The notes under the pieces: generated by a model
Databases searched by the model: none
Seen by the model: the letters and a program-made list of their open reading frames with translations, nothing else
Told to the model about the DNA's origin: nothing
Part shown: positions 4,440 through 11,888 of the stretch, piece by piece
Layout of the letters: each line of letters begins with the position of its first letter
Position numbering within the stretch: position 1 is the stretch's first letter
Translations under genes and position numbers: made by a program
Source of the DNA: an uncultured Muribaculaceae bacterium
GTDB lineage: Bacteria > Bacteroidota > Bacteroidia > Bacteroidales > Muribaculaceae
NCBI GenBank assembly: GCA_910587925.1
Contig: CAJUOC010000046.1
Coordinates: 1-11,888, forward strand
Length of the DNA: 11,888 nucleotides
Direction of reading: 5' to 3'

Positions 4440-5112
4440 GCAGGGCTCGGAAGGCCTGCTTTGTACCGTATACGACGAACATGTCGCCCTTGGCTACGAC
4501 TGCGCCCTCGGCCGCCGTATCGAGCGGACGCTGCTCCAGATGGGCCACGCCGAGCACATTGCGCGCCGACTCGGGGCGGGTCACGGCTATGAGCCGCAGG
4601 CCGTAGTCGCGCTCGAGATGCAGGTCGCTGTAGTCAAGTCCCACGAGGACCTCGGGGGCCGCGAAGCGCACCACTCCGCTGTCGGGGCACACCTCCATCG
4701 AGGTGACATCGGTGCCGAGCGACATCTCGCGGGTGAGGTCGAAGGCGGCGCGCTGCTCGGGGCGCAGTATGCGCTGCACCTCAAAACCCTCGAGTATCGA
4801 CTCGTGCAGCTCGTCGATGGCGCGGGCATATATGTGCTCGACTCCTGCCTTCTTGAGCAGGGCCACTGTCTTGACCGAGGCACCGAAATTCTCGCCGATG
4901 GCCACCACCACCAGGTCGACGCCCCGCAGGGGCAGCACTGACAGGGCTGCCTCCTCGGTCGAATCGACTACATATGCCGTGGTAATATAGTCCTTGATGG
5001 CGTCGACGTTGGCGCGCGAGCGGTCGGCACCTATCACTTCGTGGCCCTGGGCGGCGAGGTCGCGGGCGAGATTGGCTCCGTAGATTCCGAGGCCGATTAC
5101 GAGGTATTTCAT
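4423..5112 (-). CDS. ktrA: KtrA/TrkA-type RCK regulator of potassium uptake
   Basis: A 229-residue cytosolic gating subunit that binds nucleotide and opens the KtrB/TrkH channel. The N-terminal RCK_N Rossmann fold has G7-x-G9-x-x-G12 and Asp30 at the end of strand 2, then the conserved VVDSTEE turn (48-54) and AIGEN (71-75). An RCK_C domain occupies about 135-220 (VGLDYSDLHLERDYGLRLIAV, then KGDMFVVYG). A single RCK unit makes it KtrA-like rather than E. coli-type two-unit TrkA. Its ATG shares one base with the ktrB stop (TGATG), so the subunits are translationally coupled. It is last in the operon; no terminator is visible, and it overlaps the opposing DUF1919 gene by 17 bp. Confidence 0.94.
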   Translation of the reverse strand: MKYLVIGLGIYGANLARDLAAQGHEVIGADRSRANVDAIKDYITTAYVVDSTEEAALSVLPLRGVDLVVVAIGENFGASVKTVALLKKAGVEHIYARAIDELHESILEGFEVQRILRPEQRAAFDLTREMSLGTDVTSMEVCPDSGVVRFAAPEVLVGLDYSDLHLERDYGLRLIAVTRPESARNVLGVAHLEQRPLDTAAEGAVVAKGDMFVVYGTKQAFRALLRSLR

Positions 5113-6950
5113 CAGTTTATGATTATGTTTTCTTCGGGGAGATACTGAGAGAAGTCGCGGCGGCTGCCTATCATGCCGGCCAGCAATGATATGATGCCCA
5201 CCCGGCCCACAAACATAGCCACCGACAGCACCGCCTTTGAGGCATCGCCCAGCTCGGCGGTGATGCCCAGCGACGACCCGACGGTAAAGAGCGCCGACAC
5301 CACCTCGAAGACCACCGCTTTGAGCGGCAGGGCCGGTTCAAGCCACAGCTCGACGCCGAGAAATGTCACCAGAGCGGCTATCGACAGCGCCACCACTGCG
5401 TTGGCGCGGCGTATGGAGCCTATCGACACGGTGCGGTCGTAGGCCCACGAGCGGCTGCGGCCTGTGACTATCGATCGCACGTTGAGATAGATGGCGGCCA
5501 CGGTATTGACCTTGATGCCGCCGCCGAGCGACTGCGATGCGCCGCCTATCCACATCTGCACCATCACCAGCAGCAGCGTCAGTGGCAGAAATTGCGCCGG
5601 ATCGACCGACGCGAAGCCGGCCGAGCGGGGCGTCAGCGCGTTGAACACGGCCTGATTGATTTTCACTCCGAGCGGCATCCCGGCCAGGGTATTGTCGTAC
5701 TCCAGGGCGAGGAAACCGACGGAGCCGATGCCCAAGACGATGAGCGAGGTGGTCATCACCAGCTTGGTATTGAGGTCAAAGAGATGCAGCGGCCGGGGCT
5801 TGCCGCGGCGGCGCAGCGACCGCAGCCGCTCGGCGGCCCAGTCTTTGAAGTTGACCAGTATCGGGAAGCCGATGGCGCCGGCGAAGACCAGCACTGAGGT
5901 GACGCTGTACACGGCCTGGCCGTGGGCCATCATGGTTGCGTTTGACAGGCCGCCGGGCAGGCAGGAGAAGCCGGCGTTGCAAAACGACGACAGCGAGTGA
6001 AACCCGGCCAGCACCAACCGCTCGCCCACGCTCAGCCCGAGCTCGGCGGGGATGGCGACGTATACGGCTGCGGCGCCGAGCAGCTCGACCGTGAGGGTGA
6101 AGGCGAGGATGTAGAGCAGCGTGGGGATGAGGGCGTTCATGGAGCGGGAGTACATCATGTCGCGTATGAGCAGCTGATTGTATACCGATGTGGTGCCGCT
6201 GAAAAAGAGCGCGAAAAAGCTGGTGAAGGTGAGTACTCCCAGGCCGCCGGTCTGGATGAGCACGGCCAGCACGGCCAGGCCGGCGGGAGTGAATGTCGAC
6301 GGTATATCGACCGTGGTGAGGCCGGTGATGCTCACCGCCGACGAGGCCACAAACAGAGCGTCGGCATATGATATGGGCGCCACGGTACACCGCGGCAGCA
6401 TGAGCACCAGCGAGCCGGTGATGATGAAGAAGAGAAAGCTGGCCGAGAGCAGCAGCGAGGGATTGGTGCGACGGCTCACGAGGCTCATCAGCCCGTAAGA
6501 CAGCTCGAGCACTGCATAGGCACACAGCGTCGCGAAAAGAAACGCCCGCGAGTACAGCAGCGTGTCGAGCCACGGCAGCCACGGATTCTCGGGCCGCGGG
6601 TATATCCAAGCCAGCAATGTACCGAGCAGACAGAGCTGCACCACCCACTTGACCGCTCCTGTCGAGGCTACGGCGGAGCGGAAACTGAACACGAGCTGGT
6701 ATATCACACGGGTGACAAACACACCCTGGCAGAAACGCAGCGCGAGCCGCAGGCCGCGGGCGTCGGCCGGCGCATGGTCGTAGCCGAAGTACAGCACCAG
6801 CAGTACCAGACAGCCGAGAGCGGCCACGGCGGCTACCGTGCCGATACACTTGTCGCCGGTGCGGATGGCCGCGCCAAAGTGGTGGACATACCGGCTGTAG
6901 GCGAGCCGCGCCAGCCTCCACCGGCGCCTTACCGGGCTGAGCGGTGTCAC
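5112..6950 (-). CDS. ktrB: KtrB/TrkH-family potassium channel subunit
   Basis: A 612-residue polytopic inner-membrane protein that carries K+ with KtrA. Its four pore loops are recognisable: SITGLTT (filter Gly near 210), SSFCNAGFS (Gly 327), TPRSAGF (Gly 445) and VGSSLGIT (Gly 562). The intramembrane loop MWIGGASQSLGGGIK (466-480) is also typical. About 150 N-terminal residues with additional hydrophobic helices precede the channel core, as in Bacteroidetes homologues. The open frame extends 94 codons further upstream, but that part is arginine-rich out-of-frame sequence of the DUF4923 gene. The GTG at 6950, which overlaps the upstream stop by four bases (GTGA), is therefore the likely start; no in-frame ATG occurs nearby. 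Confidence 0.94.
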   Translation of the reverse strand: MTPLSPVRRRWRLARLAYSRYVHHFGAAIRTGDKCIGTVAAVAALGCLVLLVLYFGYDHAPADARGLRLALRFCQGVFVTRVIYQLVFSFRSAVASTGAVKWVVQLCLLGTLLAWIYPRPENPWLPWLDTLLYSRAFLFATLCAYAVLELSYGLMSLVSRRTNPSLLLSASFLFFIITGSLVLMLPRCTVAPISYADALFVASSAVSITGLTTVDIPSTFTPAGLAVLAVLIQTGGLGVLTFTSFFALFFSGTTSVYNQLLIRDMMYSRSMNALIPTLLYILAFTLTVELLGAAAVYVAIPAELGLSVGERLVLAGFHSLSSFCNAGFSCLPGGLSNATMMAHGQAVYSVTSVLVFAGAIGFPILVNFKDWAAERLRSLRRRGKPRPLHLFDLNTKLVMTTSLIVLGIGSVGFLALEYDNTLAGMPLGVKINQAVFNALTPRSAGFASVDPAQFLPLTLLLVMVQMWIGGASQSLGGGIKVNTVAAIYLNVRSIVTGRSRSWAYDRTVSIGSIRRANAVVALSIAALVTFLGVELWLEPALPLKAVVFEVVSALFTVGSSLGITAELGDASKAVLSVAMFVGRVGIISLLAGMIGSRRDFSQYLPEENIIIN

Positions 6951-7561
6951 TTCTGCTTCTTGAGGCGGGCGCCCACATAGATGCCGTCGTAAGACGAGAG
7001 CATCTTGGAGAGGGTCTGCAGCGAGGAGTTGCCGCTCACGCTGGCGACTTTCTGCACGATTTCGACAAACTTGGAGGCGTCGAAGGTGACGGTGAGGTCG
7101 CCGGTGGCGCTCTTGGTGACATGGGTGGTCACGCGGCCGATTTTCGACTTGCCGAAGTTGAATATGAGGGTGCCGTCGGCCGTGTCGGCGCTGTCGGGGC
7201 GCTCGACGGTACCTTTGACGGCGCGGCCGCACACATCGATGGAAAACCCGCCCTCGGCGTCAAACGTTATCTTGGTCTTGTCGAGGCCGAGGCGCTTGAA
7301 ATATGGCGCGATTTTGCTCTCGACGGCGGCCGAGGCGGCTGTACCGCCTATCTTGCCGGCGACATTTCCGCTCTTGAGGGTCACGGCGGGCGAGGTGTAT
7401 GCCCAGGTGCCCTGCAGGGAGCTGATGTCGAAGTCTTCCTTGGAGGTCAGTCCGGAGATGATGTCGCCGAGCTTGCCCAGCGGATTGTCGGCCCGGGCGG
7501 GGATGGCGGGCGAGGCGACTATTGCGGCGAGCAGCGCGGCCCGCAGGAGGAGATGCTTCAT
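6947..7561 (-). CDS. Secreted DUF4923 family protein (lipocalin-like)
   Basis: A 204-residue exported protein of unknown function. Signal peptide 1-24 (MKHLLLRAALLAAIVASPAIPARA). The mature part follows the DUF4923 pattern: LQGTWAYTSPAV (49-60), a small-residue segment GGTAASAAVESKIAPYFKRLG, alternating beta strands (97-160), and a C-terminal SYDGIYVGARLKKQ. The GTW start and beta-rich body suggest a lipocalin-like barrel, but no ligand is known. There is no lipobox cysteine at the cleavage site, so it is probably periplasmic. The ATG at 7561 shares one base with the upstream stop (TAATG), and its own stop overlaps the ktrB start. This tight position between a sugar dehydratase and a K+ channel gene is the only clue to its role. 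Confidence 0.88.
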   Translation of the reverse strand: MKHLLLRAALLAAIVASPAIPARADNPLGKLGDIISGLTSKEDFDISSLQGTWAYTSPAVTLKSGNVAGKIGGTAASAAVESKIAPYFKRLGLDKTKITFDAEGGFSIDVCGRAVKGTVERPDSADTADGTLIFNFGKSKIGRVTTHVTKSATGDLTVTFDASKFVEIVQKVASVSGNSSLQTLSKMLSSYDGIYVGARLKKQK

Positions 7562-9549
7562 TATCGTGGTTGTATTTCGGTGATTACTTGGCCGGTGGGG
7601 ATCTCGCGGTCGATGGAGGCCCACACTGAGTTTTGCGACTTGTACTCGGGTACCATGCGCTTCATCTCGGCCACGATGTCGTGGTACTCGCCGCGGGCGG
7701 TGAGCCGCTGCAGCTTCACGATATGCTCCGATACCTCGAGGTAGTCGTAGATGCGCACCTTGGCTATCATTATCTTGTCGTTGGTGGTGGCCATGGTGCG
7801 CTCCTTGTCGTTGAGCAGCTCCTCGTAGAGTTTCTCGCCGGGGCGCAGGCCTGTCTCGACTATCTCGATATCCTCGCCGGGTCGCAGGCCCGAGAGCGAT
7901 ATCATGCGGGTGGCCAGGTCGTAGATGCGCACGGGCTGGCCCATGTCGAAGATAAATATCTCACCGCCGTGGCCCATCGTGCCGGCCTGGAGCACCAGCG
8001 AGCAGGCCTCGGGGATGGTCATGAAGTAGCGGATGATGTCGCGGTGTGTCACGGTCACGGGGCCGCCGTGCTCGATCTGACGGCGGAAGAGGGGTATCAC
8101 GGAGCCGTTGGACCCGAGCACGTTGCCAAATCGGGTGGTGATAAACTGTGTAGCGGCGCCGTCGGTATGCTGGCGGTTGTGGAAAAAGAGGCTCTGCACG
8201 TATATCTCGGCGATACGCTTCGACGCGCCCATCACGTTGGTGGGGTTGACGGCCTTGTCGGTCGATATCATCACAAACTTGTCGACACGGTAGCGCACGG
8301 CCAGGTCGGCCAGGGTCTTGGTGCCTATCACGTTGGTGAGGATGGCCTCGGCGGGGTTGCGCTCCATCATGGGCACGTGCTTGTACGCTGCGGCGTGGAA
8401 CACGTATCGCGGCCGGTAGCGCATGAAGGCCTGCTCCATACGCTCGCCATTGGCCACATCGCCCACAAAGAGATGGATGAGGGTGTCGGGATGGCGCGAC
8501 TCCATGAATAGCTGAAGCTCGTGCATCGGGGTCTCGGCCTGGTCGACCAGCACCAGCTCTGCCACGCCCATCTGGGCCACCTGGTTGACTATCTCTGAGC
8601 CGATGGAGCCGGCGGCGCCGGTCACCATCACCACTTGTCCGCGCAGCTGGGCGAGCACCTCGGCGGTGTCGGGCTTGATGACGTCGCGGCCCAGCAGATC
8701 CTCGATGTTGATGTCGCGCACTGAGGCTGAGGTGTTGCGGGCCGAGTCGGCGGTACCGTCAAACTCGTTTACCGAGTTGTATGTCAGCAGCTTTATGTGA
8801 TGCGAGAGAAAGGTATCGGCCAGCCCCTGCCGCATGGAGTTGAGGCTCGACGAGGGAAACATCAGCGTGGCGGCGTCGTGCTTTTCGAAGATGGAAGCCA
8901 CGGTCTCTTTGTCGAAGGTATACAGCGGCAGACCGTTGATTGATGAGGCCTTGGCGGTGCCGAGCGAGATGAGCGCCACGGGGCGGTACTGTCCGTCGGG
9001 CTCGTTGAGCAGGGCGCGGGCAAAGTTGAATGAATCCATGCCCGAGGCGAGCACCACCACCCGCTTGCGGCCGCTCAGCCCGGTGGTGAGTATCTGATAT
9101 ATATACTTAATAGCCAGGCGACAGAGCATCATCATGGTGAAGCTGAGCAGGGCTATCACAAATATGTTCCACAGCTGGATGTAGGTGTCGCCGCAGGCTA
9201 TACGCACCGCTGCCGTGATCACAAACTGTGTCATGGCGGCGCCCATCACGGCTATCGACACCCTGAAAAGGTCTTGCACCACCGACAGGCGCACGATATA
9301 TCTGAACGGCCTCACGGCCATCATATAGGCGAGGTAGATGGCGACGGTCACCACTCCCTCTCCAAGACGTGTGCCCCAGAATCCGAGCGTCGGGCTCTCG
9401 GGCTGCTTGTTGAGCGAGAAGGTGGCCCAGCAGCTGAGCATCACGATGGCGAAGTCGACCAGCAGTATGAACCACCACGGGCTGGGCTTCGACAGTATGC
9501 TCTTGCATAGCGGATTGCGTTTTATGTATTCGGCGAGTGTATCTGTCAT
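7561..9549 (-). CDS. Membrane-bound nucleoside-diphosphate-sugar 4,6-dehydratase (FlaA1/WbpM/CapD type)
   Basis: A 662-residue enzyme for precursors of surface glycans. It probably removes water from UDP-GlcNAc to give a 4-keto-6-deoxy sugar at the inner face of the membrane. Four hydrophobic helices lie at about 25-45, 63-80, 95-118 and 127-150. A first Rossmann-like domain follows (RKRVVVLASG, 161-170), then the long-SDR catalytic domain with TGAAGSIGSE (310-319, NAD-binding) and ISTDKAVNPTNVMGASKR (428-445). Met440 replaces the usual catalytic Tyr of YxxxK while Lys444 is kept; this Met variant is known in WbpM-type enzymes. The length matches the WbpM/CapD class. The exact product cannot be told from sequence. 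It leads the DUF4923-ktrB-ktrA operon behind a well-formed promoter; no capsule cluster is visible around it. Confidence 0.93.
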   Translation of the reverse strand: MTDTLAEYIKRNPLCKSILSKPSPWWFILLVDFAIVMLSCWATFSLNKQPESPTLGFWGTRLGEGVVTVAIYLAYMMAVRPFRYIVRLSVVQDLFRVSIAVMGAAMTQFVITAAVRIACGDTYIQLWNIFVIALLSFTMMMLCRLAIKYIYQILTTGLSGRKRVVVLASGMDSFNFARALLNEPDGQYRPVALISLGTAKASSINGLPLYTFDKETVASIFEKHDAATLMFPSSSLNSMRQGLADTFLSHHIKLLTYNSVNEFDGTADSARNTSASVRDINIEDLLGRDVIKPDTAEVLAQLRGQVVMVTGAAGSIGSEIVNQVAQMGVAELVLVDQAETPMHELQLFMESRHPDTLIHLFVGDVANGERMEQAFMRYRPRYVFHAAAYKHVPMMERNPAEAILTNVIGTKTLADLAVRYRVDKFVMISTDKAVNPTNVMGASKRIAEIYVQSLFFHNRQHTDGAATQFITTRFGNVLGSNGSVIPLFRRQIEHGGPVTVTHRDIIRYFMTIPEACSLVLQAGTMGHGGEIFIFDMGQPVRIYDLATRMISLSGLRPGEDIEIVETGLRPGEKLYEELLNDKERTMATTNDKIMIAKVRIYDYLEVSEHIVKLQRLTARGEYHDIVAEMKRMVPEYKSQNSVWASIDREIPTGQVITEIQPR

Positions 9550-9575
9550 AAGTAAGCGTGTATTGCAAATGACTA

Positions 9576-9607
9576 CAAAGGTAGTTATTTATCGAGAACG
9601 GTGCAAA
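9576..9607 (-). promoter_or_regulatory. Promoter of the dehydratase-ktr operon
   Basis: On the minus strand, TTTG (9604-9607), exactly 20 bp, then TACCTTTG (9576-9583, fits TAnnTTTG). It overlaps the last codons and stop of the HAD gene. The start site would fall near 9569, about 20 nt upstream of the ATG at 9549. This is the best-formed promoter in the window. Confidence 0.75.
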
Positions 9608-10214
9608 CGTCTGCCACCGTGTCTACCACGGCGTCGCTCAGCGGGGCGATTGCCTCGCGGGGATTGGTAGTGGCGATGCCCACCACATACGCGCCGGCGG
9701 CACGGCCCGAGCGCAAGCCGTTGAGCGAGTCCTCGACCACCACACACTTCCGCGGGTCGGCGCCCAGCAGGTCGGCGGCCTTGAGATACGGCTCGGGGTC
9801 GGGCTTGGAGCGGGATACGTCTTCGTCGGTCACAAGCACGTCGATGAGCATGTTGAGCTCGGGCAGCGCATCGAGCAGACGATCCATCTTGGCGCGGCCG
9901 CTCGAGGTGACTATCGCGCGGCATATGCCGCGGCTGCGCAGCTCGCGCAGTGCGTCGAGCGTACCGGGATACAGTGTATAAGGCATGTGGTCTTCGTACT
10001 CGCTGAGCAGGCGGCGTATCTCGGCCTGCACGGCGGCATCGGGAAAGTATGTCGACAGTATCGACGGCAGCGTGGTACCTTTGATACGACGGGCCAGGTC
10101 GGGCTCGTGAGGCGCAAAGCGCCGGTTCATCTCACCCCAAAACTCTGAGTATCCGCCTTCGGAGTCGATTAGCACTCCGTCAAGGTCAAAAAGGAAGGCT
10201 TGTGGCTTGTTCAT
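9585..10214 (-). CDS. HAD-superfamily phosphatase/phosphomutase (beta-PGM-like, subfamily IA)
   Basis: A 209-residue cytosolic HAD hydrolase. All four motifs are present: DLDGVLIDSE with nucleophile Asp10 and acid/base Asp12; IVTSSG (101-106); Lys137 in SKPDPEPYL; and VVVEDSLNGL (158-167) with Glu161 and Asp162 for Mg2+. A helical cap lies between about 16 and 80. The SKPxPxxYL and EDSxxGxxxG patterns place it with beta-phosphoglucomutase-like and sugar-phosphate phosphatases; the substrate cannot be predicted. The start codon overlaps the CPBP stop (ATGA), so it is translated as the last gene of the trmN6-CPBP-HAD set. No terminator follows, only 35 nt before the next ATG. Confidence 0.93.
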   Translation of the reverse strand: MNKPQAFLFDLDGVLIDSEGGYSEFWGEMNRRFAPHEPDLARRIKGTTLPSILSTYFPDAAVQAEIRRLLSEYEDHMPYTLYPGTLDALRELRSRGICRAIVTSSGRAKMDRLLDALPELNMLIDVLVTDEDVSRSKPDPEPYLKAADLLGADPRKCVVVEDSLNGLRSGRAAGAYVVGIATTNPREAIAPLSDAVVDTVADVCTVLDK

Positions 10215-11071
10215 TGATTTTCTGACTTCTTGTTACGATTGCGATACATCCACACCAGCATCGCGCCGGTCAGGACTGCGCTTGCGATAAGTACGACGGG
10301 CGAGCCGGAGCCATACTCGCTCTCGCCCGAGCCGGTGGCGTAGCGCATCACCACATACAGCGAGTTGTTGAGGGTGTGTACCGTCACCGGTACCCACACC
10401 GAGCCGCTCCACACCAGCAGGTAGCCCAGATATGCGCCCAGCAGCAGCCGCGGCACCAGGCCAAAGGGCTGCATGTGCACTGCGCTGAAGACAAGCGCTG
10501 TCACCCACACCGCTCCCGCGGCCGACATTCCTGTCGAGGCTATCAGCCGCTGCAAGGCGCCGCGGAAAAAAAGCTCTTCCGACACTCCGGCGAGCACCCC
10601 CACCAGCAGCAGACTCACCACAAGGTTGCCTGCCGTGGCCGGGCCGAGCATAAACTCCACCGCACCGCCGGCCCGCTCTTCCATCGCGCGCAGCGACGCC
10701 TCAAGGGCCTGCATCGACGCGGGCAGATGCAGCGAGGCATTCCACTCGATGATTGCCGACATCAGCGGCGAGGCAAATATCAGACCCGCGACGGCCGCAA
10801 GATAGAATGTTGCCGGCGGTGTGGTGTCGACGGCCAGCAACTGCGCCGGACGCCGCGTCACCAGCATCGCCGTGGCCACGGCGGGCACCACCAGCATCAG
10901 CACATCCTGTATCACCGTGGCGATACGGGTCATGGCGAGCAGACGCGCGGGCGACGCCATCGACATCAGCATACCGCCGGCGATGCCGGCGATACTCAGC
11001 CCGGCCACAAAGAGCAGCGCGAGCAGCAGCAGCCGACGTGCGGGCGGCATGGTATATGTGATATTTATCAT
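10211..11071 (-). CDS. CPBP family intramembrane glutamic endopeptidase
   Basis: A 286-residue polytopic membrane protein of the CPBP (Rce1/ABI) family. The catalytic motifs are visible: E165-E166-LFF-R170 (EExxxR), FSAVHMQP with His199, and VHTLNN with His232 and Asn236. Hydrophobic helices are seen at about 13-38, 53-72, 88-107, 147-163, 181-199, 206-221 and 258-276. Bacterial members are linked to membrane-protein cleavage and, in some cases, self-immunity to bacteriocins; no bacteriocin gene lies nearby, so a housekeeping role is more likely. The ATG overlaps the upstream stop by four bases (ATGA), and its own stop overlaps the HAD start the same way, so all three genes are coupled. Confidence 0.93.
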   Translation of the reverse strand: MINITYTMPPARRLLLLALLFVAGLSIAGIAGGMLMSMASPARLLAMTRIATVIQDVLMLVVPAVATAMLVTRRPAQLLAVDTTPPATFYLAAVAGLIFASPLMSAIIEWNASLHLPASMQALEASLRAMEERAGGAVEFMLGPATAGNLVVSLLLVGVLAGVSEELFFRGALQRLIASTGMSAAGAVWVTALVFSAVHMQPFGLVPRLLLGAYLGYLLVWSGSVWVPVTVHTLNNSLYVVMRYATGSGESEYGSGSPVVLIASAVLTGAMLVWMYRNRNKKSENQ

Positions 11072-11772
11072 AGGTGCAGGTAGTAGTCTTTAAACATTTT
11101 GATATAGTCGGCGGTCGGGCTGCCGTCGGCGTGTCGCAGAGCCATCGTCGTGACCTCGGTCGGGCCGTCGGTGCGCGCAAGTTCCATCAGCAGGCGTATG
11201 GGTGCCTTGCCCTCGACAGAACTCACCCGACATATCCGCCGCGGATACATCCGCGCAAATGCCGCGCGCTCGATCAGGCGCTCCTCGTCGGTCGCAGGCA
11301 CTATCAGCGACAGTGTGCCGCAGCTTGCCAGCAGCTCGCCGGCATGCTCCACCAGCCAGTCGGCCGAGAGGGTATCGGCGTGGCGGGCCGTGGCGCGCGC
11401 CTGTCCCGGAGCACGCTCGCCGGTGTGGAAATATGGCGGATTGCTCACCACCATGTCATAGCCGCCGCCCATCATATCCTCAGTGATGTCGGTACATACC
11501 GAGTGCAGACGGTCGTCCCATGGCGAGCAGGCAAAGTTGACAGCAGCATCGCAGCAGGCCGAGTGGTCGATATCCACCCCGGTGATGTCGAGTCCGGGGT
11601 AGCGGTGAGCCAGCAGCAGAGCCACAATCCCGCAACCCGTGCCCACATCGCAGGCCCGCACAGCCACATCATGAGGCACACGCGCCCAGGCTCCGAGCAA
11701 CATACCGTCGGTACCGAGCTTCATGCCACAGTGATGGTCTGTGATGCAAAACTGCTTAAACTCAAAAGTCAC
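11068..11772 (-). CDS. trmN6: tRNA1(Val) (adenine(37)-N6)-methyltransferase (TrmN6/YfiC-like)
   Basis: An S-adenosylmethionine-dependent methyltransferase predicted to methylate A37 next to the anticodon of tRNA-Val. The family hallmark FEFKQFCITDHHCGMKLGTDG at the N-terminus is followed by the SAM-binding loop DVGTGCG (42-48 counted from this start), an acidic VDID after strand 2, and the N6-adenine motif NPPYF (111-115). The open frame extends to 11835, with an ATG at 11805, but a TATCTTTG promoter element (11792-11799) lies downstream of that ATG. The GTG at 11772 (234 residues) fits homologue N-termini better; GTG 11787 is an alternative. First gene of a three-gene set with ATGA coupling to the CPBP gene. 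Confidence 0.9.
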   Translation of the reverse strand: MTFEFKQFCITDHHCGMKLGTDGMLLGAWARVPHDVAVRACDVGTGCGIVALLLAHRYPGLDITGVDIDHSACCDAAVNFACSPWDDRLHSVCTDITEDMMGGGYDMVVSNPPYFHTGERAPGQARATARHADTLSADWLVEHAGELLASCGTLSLIVPATDEERLIERAAFARMYPRRICRVSSVEGKAPIRLLMELARTDGPTEVTTMALRHADGSPTADYIKMFKDYYLHL

Positions 11773-11791
11773 ATGCTTAGGTCTCACGCAG

Positions 11792-11799
11792 CAAAGATA
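11792..11799 (-). promoter_or_regulatory. -7 element upstream of trmN6
   Basis: TATCTTTG followed by C on the minus strand is a very typical Bacteroidetes -7 box. A clear TTTG is not found 20 bp upstream, so the -33 half is weak. Transcription would start near 11785, which rules out the upstream ATG at 11805 for this transcript. Confidence 0.5.
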
Positions 11800-11833
11800 C
11801 AACATTTCATCGACATAGCCCACACCGCCACCC

Positions 11834-11869
11834 AAAAGCCGCCGCGACGCACTCTTGCGCCGCGGCGGC
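11834..11869 (-). terminator. Rho-independent terminator of an unseen minus-strand gene
   Basis: A perfect 9-bp GC-only stem (11838-11846 with 11861-11869) around a 14-nt loop, followed on the minus strand by TTTT (11834-11837). It would end transcription coming from beyond the right edge, making trmN6 the first gene of its own unit. Confidence 0.7.
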
Positions 11870-11888
11870 CACCGTTTATACCGACGGG

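Noticed and set aside
6951..7232. N-terminal 94-codon extension of ktrB
   Set aside because: It is arginine-rich out-of-frame sequence lying entirely within the DUF4923 coding region; the GTG start at 6950 overlapping the upstream stop is far more plausible.
9576..9592. ACTAC-GTAGT hairpin as terminator of the HAD gene
   Set aside because: Only a 5-bp stem without a proper T-run, and the same bases form the -7 box of the downstream promoter.

Overview
The window looks like a chromosomal segment of a GC-rich member of the Bacteroidales, plausibly Muribaculaceae. This is inference. It rests on Bacteroidetes-type promoters (a -7 element TAnnTTTG with TTTG-like -33 boxes 20 bp upstream), mostly absent Shine-Dalgarno sequences, and families typical of that phylum (DUF4923, DUF1919, a long TrkH/KtrB with extra N-terminal helices, a short Y1 transposase with the WQxGYxxFS signature).

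Left part (1-2207): the 3' part of a tRNA-Arg(ACG) with a strong terminator is followed by about 2 kb of unusual DNA. Its core (339-1846) is an array of three homologous modules separated by two 215-bp spacers that look identical. Each module is a large inverted repeat: an 88-nt left arm with hairpins P1-P2-P3, a centre, and an 88-89-nt right arm with hairpins P4-P5-P6, which are P3-P2-P1 in inverted order. In the outer modules the centre is a 39-nt linker. In the middle module the centre is a gene for an IS200/IS605-like Y1 (HUH) transposase of the REP-associated (RAYT) type. The hairpins covary, which suggests their structure is selected. This is the most interesting part of the window.

Middle (2125-4439, plus strand): a promoter, nucleoside diphosphate kinase (ndk), a secreted M23 endopeptidase with a C-terminal LysM domain, a rho-independent terminator, and a DUF1919 protein that converges on and overlaps the next operon by 17 bp.

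Right (4423-11888, minus strand, read right to left): two tightly packed gene sets. The first is trmN6-like tRNA methyltransferase, CPBP membrane protease and HAD phosphatase, joined by ATGA overlaps. The second is a FlaA1/WbpM-type UDP-sugar dehydratase, a secreted DUF4923 protein, KtrB/TrkH and KtrA/TrkA, joined by 1-, 4- and 1-nt overlaps. A good promoter for the second set lies inside the 3' end of the HAD gene. A terminator at the right edge, read on the minus strand, closes an unseen gene beyond the window. Together this side covers envelope glycan precursor synthesis, potassium uptake, a membrane protease and tRNA modification; apart from the overlaps, it is ordinary core genome.
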